A stretch of 64,000 nucleotides of DNA from Chitinophagaceae bacterium IBVUCB1. GTDB taxonomy: Bacteria; Bacteroidota; Bacteroidia; Chitinophagales; Chitinophagaceae. Location: NCBI GenBank assembly GCA_002127285.1, contig NFUW01000001.1:880057-944056 (forward strand), in the 5' to 3' direction. Every line of letters starts with the position of its first letter. The stretch's first letter is position 1. The notes beneath the pieces were generated by a model. That model saw only the letters and a list, made by a program, of their open reading frames with translations, was not told the DNA's origin and did no database searches. Positions 40,736-49,710 of this stretch are shown in pieces. The position numbers were made by a program, and so were the translations under genes.

Positions 40736-42031
40736 ATGCAAGTGCTCATCCAACAGGCTAAGATTACAGACAAGCGCTCCGCTTTTTACAATCAGGTAGT
40801 TGATATTTTAATTGAAGATGGTATAATAAAAAGCCTCCTCCCGTCATCCTCCCAAGGAGGAGGTGCAAGTACTGTTTTGGTAGATGGGAAAGAAGCCATC
40901 ACCTTCCCCTTGGGGGAAGGAAGGGATGGGGCTTTGTGTGTAAGCACTGGCTGGGTAGATGTATTGGCAGATTACCGAGAGCCGGGCTACGAGCATAAGG
41001 AAACCATTGAAAGCGGTCTGCGTGCAGCAGCGGCAGGGGGTTATACCCATGTGCTGACAGCACCCAATACCAACCCCGCCATCAGTACCAAATCCATCGT
41101 ACAATCTGTAATACAAAAAGCAGCGGGTAATGTAGTGAGCCTGCACCCACTTGGTGCCATCACGCAAGATGTTGAAGGCAAGAGCCTTGCCGAAATGCTG
41201 GATATGCACACACATGGTGCGGTAGCTTTCACCGATGGATGGAAGCCAGTGCAAAACGCCCAACTGATGCTGAAAGCGTTGGAATATGTAAAAGCATTTA
41301 ATGGTACGCTGATACAGATACCTGTTGACCATGCACTGGCAGCAGGCGGTTTGATGCACGAGGGTGAGGCTTCGGTGCGCCTCGGCATGGCAGGCATACC
41401 ATCGCTGGCAGAAACGATATTGCTGCATCGTGATATTGAATTGCTGCGCTATACGGGCTCTCGCCTGCATATAACAGGCATCAGTACGGCAGAGGGTGTG
41501 GACATGATACGCAAAGCCAAAAAAGAAGGGCTGAACATTACTTGCTCGGTTACGCCTTATCATCTTGTGCTGAACGACAAGGCACTGGAAGGCTATAGCA
41601 GCCTGTACAAAGTAATGCCCCCTATACGCAGCGAGGCCGACAGGAAAGCATTGCTAAAGGGATTGAAAGACGGCACGATAGACTGCATAGCCAGCCATCA
41701 CCGCCCGCAGGAGTGGGATGCTAAAGCCAAAGAATTTGAATACGCTGCCGATGGCATGAACATACAGGAGATTGCCTATAACTTGGTGTTGCAAGCCGCA
41801 GGCTATGAGCGCATAGCCGAAATAATGACCGCCGCCCGTGCTATCTTCGGGCTGGGAGATGCCAATATAGAAGCAGGTGCAGTGGCAGACCTTACCATCT
41901 ATACCACAACAGGCAGCTATAAACTCGGCAACATGCAATCAGCATCTGCCAACAATCCGTTTACAGGTAAAGAAATGCAGGGCAAAGTGCTGGGCATTAT
42001 TAATAATAAACAAGTACATCTAAATCAATAA
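40736..42031 (+). CDS. Dihydroorotase-like protein lacking catalytic residues (PyrC'-like)
   Basis: 431 residues with the amidohydrolase fold of class I dihydroorotase (GWVDV...REPGYEHKETIESGLRAAAAGGY, TAPNTNPAI, LHPLGAIT, EGVDMIRKAKKEG). The metal site is gone: the expected DxHxHxRE(D)PG reads DVLADYREPG, so both His are lost, and the TDHAPH loop reads SHHRPQ. Such inactive homologues act as structural partners of aspartate transcarbamoylase in other bacteria (PyrC'), and they are frequent in Bacteroidota (recalled). In addition, two GC-rich repeat units are inserted in frame (40830-40866 and 40899-40934), adding LLPSSSQGGG and ITFPLGEGRDG. It follows BatA by 6 nt and precedes DUF4199 by 2 nt. 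Confidence 0.85.
   Translation: MQVLIQQAKITDKRSAFYNQVVDILIEDGIIKSLLPSSSQGGGASTVLVDGKEAITFPLGEGRDGALCVSTGWVDVLADYREPGYEHKETIESGLRAAAAGGYTHVLTAPNTNPAISTKSIVQSVIQKAAGNVVSLHPLGAITQDVEGKSLAEMLDMHTHGAVAFTDGWKPVQNAQLMLKALEYVKAFNGTLIQIPVDHALAAGGLMHEGEASVRLGMAGIPSLAETILLHRDIELLRYTGSRLHITGISTAEGVDMIRKAKKEGLNITCSVTPYHLVLNDKALEGYSSLYKVMPPIRSEADRKALLKGLKDGTIDCIASHHRPQEWDAKAKEFEYAADGMNIQEIAYNLVLQAAGYERIAEIMTAARAIFGLGDANIEAGAVADLTIYTTTGSYKLGNMQSASANNPFTGKEMQGKVLGIINNKQVHLNQ
40830..40934 (+). repeat. Paired GC-rich repeat units inside the dihydroorotase-like gene
   Basis: Unit 1, AAGCCTCCTCCC...CCTCCCAAGGAGGAGG (about 40830-40866), is nearly the same as the intergenic copy at 44173-44207. Unit 2, CCTTCCCCTTGGGGGAAGG...GGGATGGGGCTTT (about 40899-40936), is the family in inverse orientation. 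The two are separated by about 33 nt that read as native coding sequence. Both preserve the reading frame. Confidence 0.75.
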
Positions 42032-42033
42032 TT

Positions 42034-42540
42034 ATGAAACTGAAGCAAACGCATGTTATGTATGCTATCGTTACGAGCATTGTACTAATCGTGTTCGGGC
42101 TTATTATTCAAGTAATGCATATGAGCAATAACAAGGCTTTACAATACTTGGGTATGTTGCCATTGCTGATAGCCGTTATCCTGAATGCAATGGCTTATTC
42201 AAAAGCAAATGAAGCTAACGTTAGTTTCAAAAACGTCTTTGGAAGTTGTTTTAAGATGGTGCTGATAATAACGGGTATTGTATTGGTGTGGAGCTTCATT
42301 TCTTTGCAGATATTTCCAGAAATAAAAACACAAGCTATGGAGCAGGCAATGGCTGAAATGGAAAAAAGTAATATGCCCGAAGAACAAATGGAAATGGGAC
42401 TGAGCTATACAGAGAAATTTTTCACGCCGATAGTAATGGGTGCTGTATTGTTTATGTATTTGTTTTGGGGTGCAGTATTCTCATTGATAGGTGCAGCAGT
42501 AGCCAAGAAAAACCCTGTACAGCAACAGTTACAGCCATAA
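42034..42540 (+). CDS. DUF4199 membrane protein (first of two)
   Basis: 168 residues with four predicted membrane helices (about 8-30, 37-55, 68-92, 132-155) and an acidic central stretch (MEQAMAEMEKSNMPEEQME) between helices 3 and 4, the DUF4199 layout. The function of the family is unknown. It sits 2 nt after the dihydroorotase-like gene and is followed by a second DUF4199 protein and a GT2, a gene order seen repeatedly in Bacteroidota (recalled). Confidence 0.85.
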   Translation: MKLKQTHVMYAIVTSIVLIVFGLIIQVMHMSNNKALQYLGMLPLLIAVILNAMAYSKANEANVSFKNVFGSCFKMVLIITGIVLVWSFISLQIFPEIKTQAMEQAMAEMEKSNMPEEQMEMGLSYTEKFFTPIVMGAVLFMYLFWGAVFSLIGAAVAKKNPVQQQLQP

Positions 42541-42562
42541 TTTACAAAGCCGTTTTTTTAGT

Positions 42563-43099
42563 TTGGATACGATACAGGAAGGAAAAAGTTGGTGGAAAAT
42601 ACCCGTAATGATGGGGGTATTGATTGCGGCTGTTAAAATTATTTGCAGTACCATACAGTTCAATTACCTGCTCGAAGATTTTAAGGCGAGCTATATTATA
42701 TTTTTCATATCGCTGGGGCTGGGTATTATCGTCATACTCGCATCGGGACTGATGCTGAAAAAACAATTGGGCGAAGCGGCTATCTTAAAAAACGTATTCA
42801 GGGGTGTTTTTCTAACCATACTGATTGGTGTATTTCTGTCTTACACTTTTGAGCAGGTATGGATGCTTGCAGACAGCAGTATTGCAGACAAGATATTTGC
42901 AGGGCAAAAAAATTACCTGAAAAGCTATCCTAACGGCGAACAACAACTTGCTAAGTTAGAGAAGCAACACCTTGATGCTAAAAACGCACCTTTCTCTTTT
43001 GTTAATTTCTTTACCGGACTGATGGTAGATATTGTGCGATATAGCATATTAGGGTTTATATTCGCATTGGCTATCAGCCGCAAAAAACAGGTACAGTAA
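42563..43099 (+). CDS. DUF4199 membrane protein (second of two)
   Basis: 178 residues from a TTG at 42563; no ATG occurs before residue 16, which lies within the first helix. It has four helices in the same arrangement as the neighbour at 42034, with a charged loop (FAGQKNYLKSYPNGEQQLAK) before the last helix. The two are diverged paralogues, probably forming a heteromeric membrane complex or serving one transferase (inference). It is 5 nt upstream of the GT2 gene. Confidence 0.8.
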   Translation: MDTIQEGKSWWKIPVMMGVLIAAVKIICSTIQFNYLLEDFKASYIIFFISLGLGIIVILASGLMLKKQLGEAAILKNVFRGVFLTILIGVFLSYTFEQVWMLADSSIADKIFAGQKNYLKSYPNGEQQLAKLEKQHLDAKNAPFSFVNFFTGLMVDIVRYSILGFIFALAISRKKQVQ

Positions 43100-43104
43100 T
43101 CCAA

Positions 43105-44046
43105 ATGCCCGATATTTCAATCGTCATACCGCTATACAACGAAGAAGAATCGCTGCCCGAACTGGTGGACTGGATAGAGCGTGTATGTGGCGAAATGGGC
43201 TACACCCACGAAATCATCATGATAGATGATGGCAGTACCGATAGCAGTTGGGATGTCATCAAGCGCCTGTCAAAAGATTATAGTGCCGTACACGGTATCA
43301 AGTTTCAGCGCAATTATGGCAAGAGTGCCGCGCTGAATGAGGGTTTTAAAGCGGCTAAGGGCCATGTGGTAATAACCATGGATGCCGACCTGCAAGACAG
43401 CCCCGACGAGATACCCGAACTGTACCGCATGATAACCGCCGATGGGTTTGACCTTGTAAGCGGGTGGAAGAAAGTGCGCCACGATAATGCGCTGACAAAA
43501 AACCTGCCATCCAAACTATACAACGGTGTCAACAGATGGATATCGGGCATTAAGTTGCACGATATGAATTGCGGCCTGAAGGCATACAACAAAAAAGTAG
43601 TGAAGAGCATAGAGGTATATGGCGAGATGCACCGCTTTATACCTGTACTGGCAAAGAGTGCCGGCTTTCGCAAAATAGGTGAGAAAGTGGTAGTGCACCG
43701 TGCGCGCAAATACGGCGTATCAAAATTTGGCTGGGAACGCTTCATCAATGGCTTTCTTGATTTATTATCTATTCAATTTATCAGCCGCTTTGGCAAAAAA
43801 CCCATGCACTTCTTCGGGTTGCTGGGTACTATCGCGTTCTTTATAGGTTTTGCATCTACCATTTACCTCGTCATCAGCAGGTTGGTAGAGGGTGCGGATT
43901 TCGGGCTTACCAACAGGGTTACATTCTATCTGGCACTCACTACAATGGTTATCGGTACACAGTTTTTCTTGGCAGGCTTCTTGGGCGAATTGGTGAGCCG
44001 TAGTGCCGCCGACCGCAACCACTATCTGATAGAAGAAACTTTCTGA
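43105..44046 (+). CDS. GT2 glycosyltransferase, DPM1/GtrB-like
   Basis: 313 residues. The GT-A domain (about 1-220) starts ISIVIPLYNEEESLPELVDW and carries TMDADLQDSPDEI (DxD with the DPM-type DLQDPP-like loop) and NCGLKAYNK. Two C-terminal helices follow (about 230-255 and 265-290). This matches polyprenyl-phosphate sugar synthases, which load a sugar on a lipid carrier at the cytosolic membrane face. The sugar is unknown; a flipped product could feed enzymes like the ArnT-like transferase at 4991. It is last in the BatA-dihydroorotase-DUF4199 operon, with a strong terminator downstream. Confidence 0.92.
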   Translation: MPDISIVIPLYNEEESLPELVDWIERVCGEMGYTHEIIMIDDGSTDSSWDVIKRLSKDYSAVHGIKFQRNYGKSAALNEGFKAAKGHVVITMDADLQDSPDEIPELYRMITADGFDLVSGWKKVRHDNALTKNLPSKLYNGVNRWISGIKLHDMNCGLKAYNKKVVKSIEVYGEMHRFIPVLAKSAGFRKIGEKVVVHRARKYGVSKFGWERFINGFLDLLSIQFISRFGKKPMHFFGLLGTIAFFIGFASTIYLVISRLVEGADFGLTNRVTFYLALTTMVIGTQFFLAGFLGELVSRSAADRNHYLIEETF

Positions 44047-44133
44047 CAGAAATATTACAATTCAAAGCACACGTTTTTAGCAGTTTATACGTTCTTATAT
44101 AGGGACAGGTTTTTCATAGATTGCGGATAGATT

Positions 44134-44168
44134 GGCCGGTGCGTTATGCGCATCGGTCTTTTTTTTTA
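44134..44168 (+). terminator. Intrinsic terminator after the GT2 gene
   Basis: GGCCGGTGCG (44134-44143) pairs with CGCATCGGTC (44149-44158), with two G-T pairs, around a 5-nt loop. A run of about nine T follows immediately. Confidence 0.9.
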
Positions 44169-44172
44169 TAAG

Positions 44173-44207
44173 TAGCCTCCTCCTAACCTCCTCCCAAGGA
44201 GGAGGAA
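44173..44207. repeat. GC-rich dispersed repeat copy
   Basis: AGCCTCCTCCTAACCTCCTCCCAAGGAGGAGG sits directly after the GT2 terminator. It is nearly identical to unit 1 inside the dihydroorotase-like gene, and its centre is a CTCCTCC/GGAGGAG palindrome. Confidence 0.7.
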
Positions 44208-44298
44208 CAAAATCTAACTATGATAATATTATTCCATATTCATACCAACACTTTGGGCTTTATCTGCTGTCTTTAGCTATATAAACGAGACACTGATA

Positions 44299-46200
44299 TT
44301 GCATAGCAAATACATACGCAGGTGTATATGGGTATTCTTTGCCCTTACTTTGTCGTGCACTGGCTATGCCCAAAACTTGGTAACCAACCCCAGTTTTGAA
44401 GATTACAACAACTGTCCTACGGGCATATCAGGCATAGGTTTCGGCTCCTACCCTACCGTAAAAGATTGGTTAAGCCCTGTACAAAGTACCACACCAGATT
44501 ATCTGCATACCTGCGCATCGCCGCTTAGTGGTGTGCATGTACCCGAGGTTACATTCGGGCATCAATGGGCACGTACGGGCAATGCCTATGCAGGCATCAT
44601 ATTGTGGGAAGAACGCACCAACGGACAGAAATTTGCCGAATACCTGCATACCAAACTACTGCTGCCTATGCTGGCAGGGCGCAAATACTGCGTTACGTTT
44701 TACGTCAATCCTACTATTTCTTCTTCTTTGTCTTTCAACTATATGGCGGTAGATGAGATAGGAGCCAGTTTCTCTGCATCACAAGTAAGCACTACCACAA
44801 GTAGCTGGCTATCACTACCGTATCATATACAGAGCACTGCAGGTACGTTTATGAACGATACTTCGGCATGGATACGGGTTACGGGCATCTATACCGCAGC
44901 TGGCGGAGAGGAGTGGATGACGATAGGCAGGTTCAGCAGCACGGGCAATAAGCCCAATCATACTGTTGCCTTTCCGCCAACACCCAGCGCAACGCTCGAC
45001 TACAGGGCGTATATGTATATAGACGATGTAAGTGTGTATATGATAACCCCTGCCGATACATTTAGGGCAAGGCACGACTCTATCTATTGCGATAAAAGCC
45101 GCCTGCCGATGGTGCTGAAAAGCAGGGGCGTTAATGGTACATATCAGTGGAGTACGGGTGCTACTACAGATAATATTACGGTGAATGCAGACGGGCAATA
45201 CCTGTGCTATTCGGTAGCGGGCTGCGGGGTGTATATTGATACCTTCAACGTAAAATATCTGGGCGAAACTACTTTGAACCTCGGTAAAGAATTGGTAAGC
45301 TGTAATATGCAGCCAGTAACCATCAAAAGCAATATAGCTTTTGGTAACTATACATGGAGTACAGGTGCTACTACACCAGACATAACTGTTAGCAGCCCCG
45401 GCACTTATTGGCTACGTGTAGTAAACAACTGCGGCACATTTACCGATACGGTACGGGTGTATATTCAGGGGCTTACACCACCGCCCATTGTAAGAGATAC
45501 TATGCTATGCCAACTGGCAGAAAGCCCCATACTGAAAAACGTGAGTGGCAGCAACCTGCACTGGTACACGCATCCATCAGCCAACATAGGCAGCCCCGTA
45601 CAGCCGTTGATATACAGCAAAGAAATAGGCAGAACAACCCTGTATGTAACTCAAAAAATGGGCAAGTGCGAAAGCGAAAAAGTGCCTATGAACATAGATG
45701 TAAAATACCAACCCAAAAAAGAGTTACCAGCCAGAACAGAGATGTGTTCTTACAATCCCGTGCTTGTTGGTGGTGAATACCCTGGCGTAAAATATCTATG
45801 GAACAATGGTTCTACCGCTTGCTGCGTAAAACCTGTAAGAGAAGGTGTACTGCGTGTATCCGTAAGTAATGAATGCGGCACGTATATAGACTCTACACGT
45901 ATTGTATTTTTGCCTTGCGACGAATGTATACATGTACCTAATGCCTTTTCGCCCAACGGAGATGGGATGAATGATAAGTTTGGCGTAGTGCTGAGTTGCC
46001 CTGTAAGCAATTTCCATATACGCATATACAACCGATGGGGAGAACAGGTGTTTGAATCTAAAGACATACGCCATCAATGGACAGGTACTGAAACTGGTTT
46101 GTATGCAGACAGAGGTACATACGTGTATATACTCGACTACACGCCAGAATCTACCAATGCGCCCATACGGCTGAAAGGCAATATTACCCTGCTGCGTTGA
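44299..46200 (+). CDS. Cell-surface protein with type B T9SS sorting domain
   Basis: 633 residues from a TTG (no ATG upstream in frame). A signal peptide (about 5-25, ending GYAQ) leads into an N-terminal beta-rich domain starting LVTNPSFEDYNNCP (about 27-250). This is followed by tandem Ig-like segments with YQWSTGATTDNITVNADG-type repeats (about 270-530). The C-terminus is the gliding-motility-associated/CHU_C sorting domain: HVPNAFSPNGDGMNDKF, IRIYNRWGEQVFES, GTYVYILDY, NITLLR. It is predicted to be secreted by T9SS and attached to the surface; binding or adhesin roles are typical. It is a single gene. Confidence 0.9.
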   Translation: MHSKYIRRCIWVFFALTLSCTGYAQNLVTNPSFEDYNNCPTGISGIGFGSYPTVKDWLSPVQSTTPDYLHTCASPLSGVHVPEVTFGHQWARTGNAYAGIILWEERTNGQKFAEYLHTKLLLPMLAGRKYCVTFYVNPTISSSLSFNYMAVDEIGASFSASQVSTTTSSWLSLPYHIQSTAGTFMNDTSAWIRVTGIYTAAGGEEWMTIGRFSSTGNKPNHTVAFPPTPSATLDYRAYMYIDDVSVYMITPADTFRARHDSIYCDKSRLPMVLKSRGVNGTYQWSTGATTDNITVNADGQYLCYSVAGCGVYIDTFNVKYLGETTLNLGKELVSCNMQPVTIKSNIAFGNYTWSTGATTPDITVSSPGTYWLRVVNNCGTFTDTVRVYIQGLTPPPIVRDTMLCQLAESPILKNVSGSNLHWYTHPSANIGSPVQPLIYSKEIGRTTLYVTQKMGKCESEKVPMNIDVKYQPKKELPARTEMCSYNPVLVGGEYPGVKYLWNNGSTACCVKPVREGVLRVSVSNECGTYIDSTRIVFLPCDECIHVPNAFSPNGDGMNDKFGVVLSCPVSNFHIRIYNRWGEQVFESKDIRHQWTGTETGLYADRGTYVYILDYTPESTNAPIRLKGNITLLR

Positions 46201-46269
46201 GCATTTATATAATCAGGAAAAATACATAAGGCTTATTGATATATTGTAGCATCTGCCATAATGTATTGG

Positions 46270-46277
46270 TAACTTTG
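46270..46277 (+). promoter_or_regulatory. Putative feoB promoter
   Basis: TAACTTTG (-7 box) lies 14 nt before the ATG, with a TTG (46244-46246) 23 nt upstream, at the long end of accepted spacing. Confidence 0.5.
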
Positions 46278-46291
46278 CGCACTCAAACGCA

Positions 46292-48406
46292 ATGCGCAGC
46301 GCATATACCATAGCATTAGTAGGCAACCCCAACAGTGGCAAAAGCTCCTTGTTCAATTCGTTGACGGGGCTAAACCAGAAAGTAGGCAATTTTCCCGGTG
46401 TTACGGTTGATAAAAAAACAGGTACATCGCGCATTGCCGATAACCTGACGGCGCAGATACTGGACCTGCCCGGCACATATAGCCTATACCCCAAGAGCGA
46501 GGACGAGCGTGTAACCTACGAGGTATTGCTGAACAGAAACAATGCCGACCGACCAGACCTCATCATAGTGATAGCTGATGCATCCAACCTGAAACGCAAC
46601 CTGCTGTTCTGCTCGCAGATAATGGATTTGAAGATACCCGTTGTGATGGCACTGACCATGAACGATATTGCCCGCGATAAAGGTATCAATATAGATGTGG
46701 CTGGGCTGGAAAGGCTGATGGGCGTACCTGTAGTAGCCATCAACCCCAGAAAAAACAAAGGCATTGCCCAACTGAAAAAAACAATCGCCACTGCCGCGCA
46801 TACAAGCATTGCACCTGCGCACGAGTTTATTGATACTACTGCATTAACGGGCGAATGGATAAACGAGATACGAACATTATGTGGCGTAGAAAGCAGCTAT
46901 GCAGCCCTGCATATTGCCTGCAATTATCTGGACCTGCCGCACCTGAATGCCGCACAACGCATACAGATAGCCGCCATACTGGATGTGGCGGGTTTCCAAA
47001 AAGCCAAGGTGCAGGCAGCAGAAATCATGCAACGATACCAGCGCATCAATACCGTGATGCAACAATGCGTGGCAGAAACCAATCCCTTGCAGCGAGCCAT
47101 CATCAGCGAGCGAATAGACAAAACACTGCTGCATCCTGTATGGGGCAATGTGATATTACTAACGGTGCTGTTCCTCTTGTTTCAAAGCATATTTTGGTTG
47201 GCGGCATACCCTATGGATTGGGTAGAGCAGGGCTTTAGCGTAGCATCGGGCTGGTTGGATGAAGTGCTGCCAGCGGGTACACTGAAAGACTTATTGCTAA
47301 ACGGTGTATTGGCAGGTATAAGCGGCATAGCTGTATTTATACCGCAGATAATGATACTCTTCGGCTTCATTACCATACTGGAAGATAGCGGCTATATGGC
47401 ACGTATCAGCTTCCTGACGGATAGGCTGATGCGCAGCGCGGGGCTGAACGGGCGCAGCGTGATGCCATTGATAAGCGGCATGGCATGTGCAGTACCAGCC
47501 ATCATGGCGGCACGTACCATACAAAACCGAAAGGAGCGTCTGATAACCATTATGGTAACACCCCTGATGAGTTGTTCTGCCCGCCTGCCTGTATATACCA
47601 TACTGATAGGCTTGGTGATACCCGATAAAACGCTCTTCATCTTCAACCTGCAAGGGTTGGTGCTGATGGGGCTATACCTGCTGGGTTTCTTTATGGCATT
47701 GATAGTAGCCAAAGTGATGAGTGTGATAGTAAAAGTGAAAGAAAAAACATTCTTCCTGATGGAGCTACCCGTGTACCGTGCGCCGAGGTGGAAAAACGCA
47801 GGCATCACCATGATAGAAAAAGCGAAAGTATTTGTAACCGATGCGGGCAAGGTGATAATGATAATATCGGTATTGTTATGGGCATTGGCTACTTATGGCC
47901 CGCCAAATGCCATGCAGGCGGTAGAAGCTAAATACGCCACACTGAAACAACAACAGCCCCAACAAGCTGCCGAACTGGATAACCAACTGCAAACTGAAAA
48001 GCTGGAACATTCTTTTGCCGGCATTATGGGCAGGGCTATAGAGCCTGCCATCAGGCCATTGGGTTATGATTGGAAAATCGGCATCGCGCTTATTACATCG
48101 TTTGCGGCAAGAGAAGTATTTGTAGGCACGATGGCTACCCTATATAGCGTAGGCAACGATGCCGAAAACGAAACTACCGTGCGCGAAAAAATGCGCAGCG
48201 CAACCCGTGCAGACGGCACACCTGTATATACCCTCGGCACAGGCATATCGCTATTGATATTTTATGTATTTGCTATGCAGTGTATGAGTACCATGGCCAT
48301 CGTGTATCGCGAAACACGAAGCTGGCAATTGCCAGCCATACAATTTGCCTATATGTTTTTGCTGGCGTATGCAGGGGCATTTATAGCCTATCGCATCTTT
48401 GCGTAA
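46292..48406 (+). CDS. feoB: Ferrous iron transporter FeoB
   Basis: 704 residues. The N-terminal G domain has G1 GNPNSGKSS (about 11-19), the switch region (NFPGVTVDKKTG), G3 DLPGTYSL and a G4-like TMND. A helical spacer and a membrane part with the two Gate domains follow (PQIMILFGFITILEDSGYMAR, GMACAVPAIMAARTI). It imports Fe(II) across the inner membrane under low-oxygen or low-iron conditions. No feoA or feoC gene is adjacent, and no FeoA domain is fused. The gene is monocistronic or weakly linked to the sensor at 48540 (133 nt downstream). Confidence 0.95.
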   Translation: MRSAYTIALVGNPNSGKSSLFNSLTGLNQKVGNFPGVTVDKKTGTSRIADNLTAQILDLPGTYSLYPKSEDERVTYEVLLNRNNADRPDLIIVIADASNLKRNLLFCSQIMDLKIPVVMALTMNDIARDKGINIDVAGLERLMGVPVVAINPRKNKGIAQLKKTIATAAHTSIAPAHEFIDTTALTGEWINEIRTLCGVESSYAALHIACNYLDLPHLNAAQRIQIAAILDVAGFQKAKVQAAEIMQRYQRINTVMQQCVAETNPLQRAIISERIDKTLLHPVWGNVILLTVLFLLFQSIFWLAAYPMDWVEQGFSVASGWLDEVLPAGTLKDLLLNGVLAGISGIAVFIPQIMILFGFITILEDSGYMARISFLTDRLMRSAGLNGRSVMPLISGMACAVPAIMAARTIQNRKERLITIMVTPLMSCSARLPVYTILIGLVIPDKTLFIFNLQGLVLMGLYLLGFFMALIVAKVMSVIVKVKEKTFFLMELPVYRAPRWKNAGITMIEKAKVFVTDAGKVIMIISVLLWALATYGPPNAMQAVEAKYATLKQQQPQQAAELDNQLQTEKLEHSFAGIMGRAIEPAIRPLGYDWKIGIALITSFAAREVFVGTMATLYSVGNDAENETTVREKMRSATRADGTPVYTLGTGISLLIFYVFAMQCMSTMAIVYRETRSWQLPAIQFAYMFLLAYAGAFIAYRIFA

Positions 48407-48539
48407 TCCCTTCTTTTGTTAACGATTTGTTGTGCGGTAGCACATGTGTTGGTTAAGAAAAATGCAGCAGTAGTTTATCAGCAGGCATTGGTTTACCTTC
48501 GTGTATTACCTCTATTTGTATGGCGAAAGCTATGCTGTG

Positions 48540-49589
48540 ATGCAGATGAAAGAACTGGGCGATTTTTTTAAAAACCTGTTTGAGCACTCCGACTTCCGCT
48601 CGTTTTGGCGCAGTGGTAGCTGGACGCAGTTTCATGGTTGGTTATATATCATCAGCGATTTGCTGATATGGTCGGCCTATTTCGTCATTCCCTTACTTAT
48701 ACTTTTCTACATCATCACCAAGCGGCAAAAGCTGCGCTTTGGTGGCTTGTATATCTTGTTTGCCACTTTTATATTGATGTGTGGTGCTACGTATTTTGTA
48801 GATGCGCTGATGTTCTGGAAACCTATTTACAGGTTCAGCGCGCTGATGCGTTTCCTGACGGGTGTAGTAAGCTGGGTAACGGTTTTTTATGTAGTGAAGA
48901 TGCTGCCACTTGCCTTTTCGCTGCGCACGCCCGATGAGTTGGAGTCTGAAATACGCAACCGTGTACGTGCCGAAGATGAACTGAAAGAAAAAAACGAACT
49001 GCTGCAAGAAGCCGAAAAAATAGCCAAACTGTGCTACATACAGTGGGATGTGATGAACGAGCGTGTAAAACTATCGGACGCAGCCAAGCACATACTGGAG
49101 CTACCCGAAGACAAGAAACTGACGCACAGCAACTTTACCCAAATCATCCACCCCGAAGACGTGAAGCACTTGGAAAAGATGATAGATACCATCTTCATCA
49201 AAAAATTCTTCCCCGATTTTTATTGCCGCATCGTAACGGGCAAAGAAGAAGTGAAGCATATACTGGTGCGTGGAGAGGTGGCACTGAACGAGTATGGCAG
49301 CATAGCCATGATAAACGGTACGCTGCAAGACGTAACAGAGCAACGCCTGTATGTACAAAAGATACAGCAGCAAAACCAACGGCTGAAAGACATAGCATGG
49401 ATACAATCGCACAAAGTGCGCAGCCCCGTAGCTACTATTATGGGGTTGGTACAACTCTTTAATAAAGAAGAACCGCAAGACCCCATTAACCAACAAGTGC
49501 TGGAAGGCATACAAGAAGCGGCCGTGAACATGGACGAAGTGATACGTGAAATAACCGCCAAAACAGAAACGATTAAGGAGAGTAAGTAA
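48540..49589 (+). CDS. Ethylene-receptor-like membrane sensor with PAS and HisKA, no ATPase domain
   Basis: 349 residues from ATG 48540 (a GTG at 48501 is in frame but extends into non-homologous sequence). The membrane domain (about 34-130) closely follows plant ETR1: ISDLLIWSAYFVIP and FILMCGATYFVDALMFW, then LTGVVSWVTVFYVVKMLP. Asp40, Tyr47, Pro51 and Cys81 correspond to conserved ETR1 residues, but the copper-ligand His is Tyr85. A coiled coil, a PAS domain (about 165-285) and a HisKA-like helix (HKVRSPVATIMGLVQLF) follow. The protein ends there, with no HATPase domain. It may dimerise with, or be phosphorylated by, another kinase. It lies downstream of feoB. Confidence 0.82.
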   Translation: MQMKELGDFFKNLFEHSDFRSFWRSGSWTQFHGWLYIISDLLIWSAYFVIPLLILFYIITKRQKLRFGGLYILFATFILMCGATYFVDALMFWKPIYRFSALMRFLTGVVSWVTVFYVVKMLPLAFSLRTPDELESEIRNRVRAEDELKEKNELLQEAEKIAKLCYIQWDVMNERVKLSDAAKHILELPEDKKLTHSNFTQIIHPEDVKHLEKMIDTIFIKKFFPDFYCRIVTGKEEVKHILVRGEVALNEYGSIAMINGTLQDVTEQRLYVQKIQQQNQRLKDIAWIQSHKVRSPVATIMGLVQLFNKEEPQDPINQQVLEGIQEAAVNMDEVIREITAKTETIKESK

Positions 49590-49661
49590 GCAGTTTTCTT
49601 TGGATTAAGGAATTTACCTGTTGCCGTATTCGGATGGTTATCACATCCTGCATAATAAAAT

Positions 49662-49691
49662 AACAAAGCCGCTGATGTCAGCGGCTTTGTT
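49662..49691. terminator. Bidirectional terminator between the sensor and iscA
   Basis: AACAAAGCCGCTGA (49662-49675) and TCAGCGGCTTTGTT (49678-49691) form a perfect inverted repeat with a minimal loop. T/A-rich ends fit termination on both strands. Confidence 0.9.
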
Positions 49692-49710
49692 TATATAAAC
49701 ACGATGTGTT

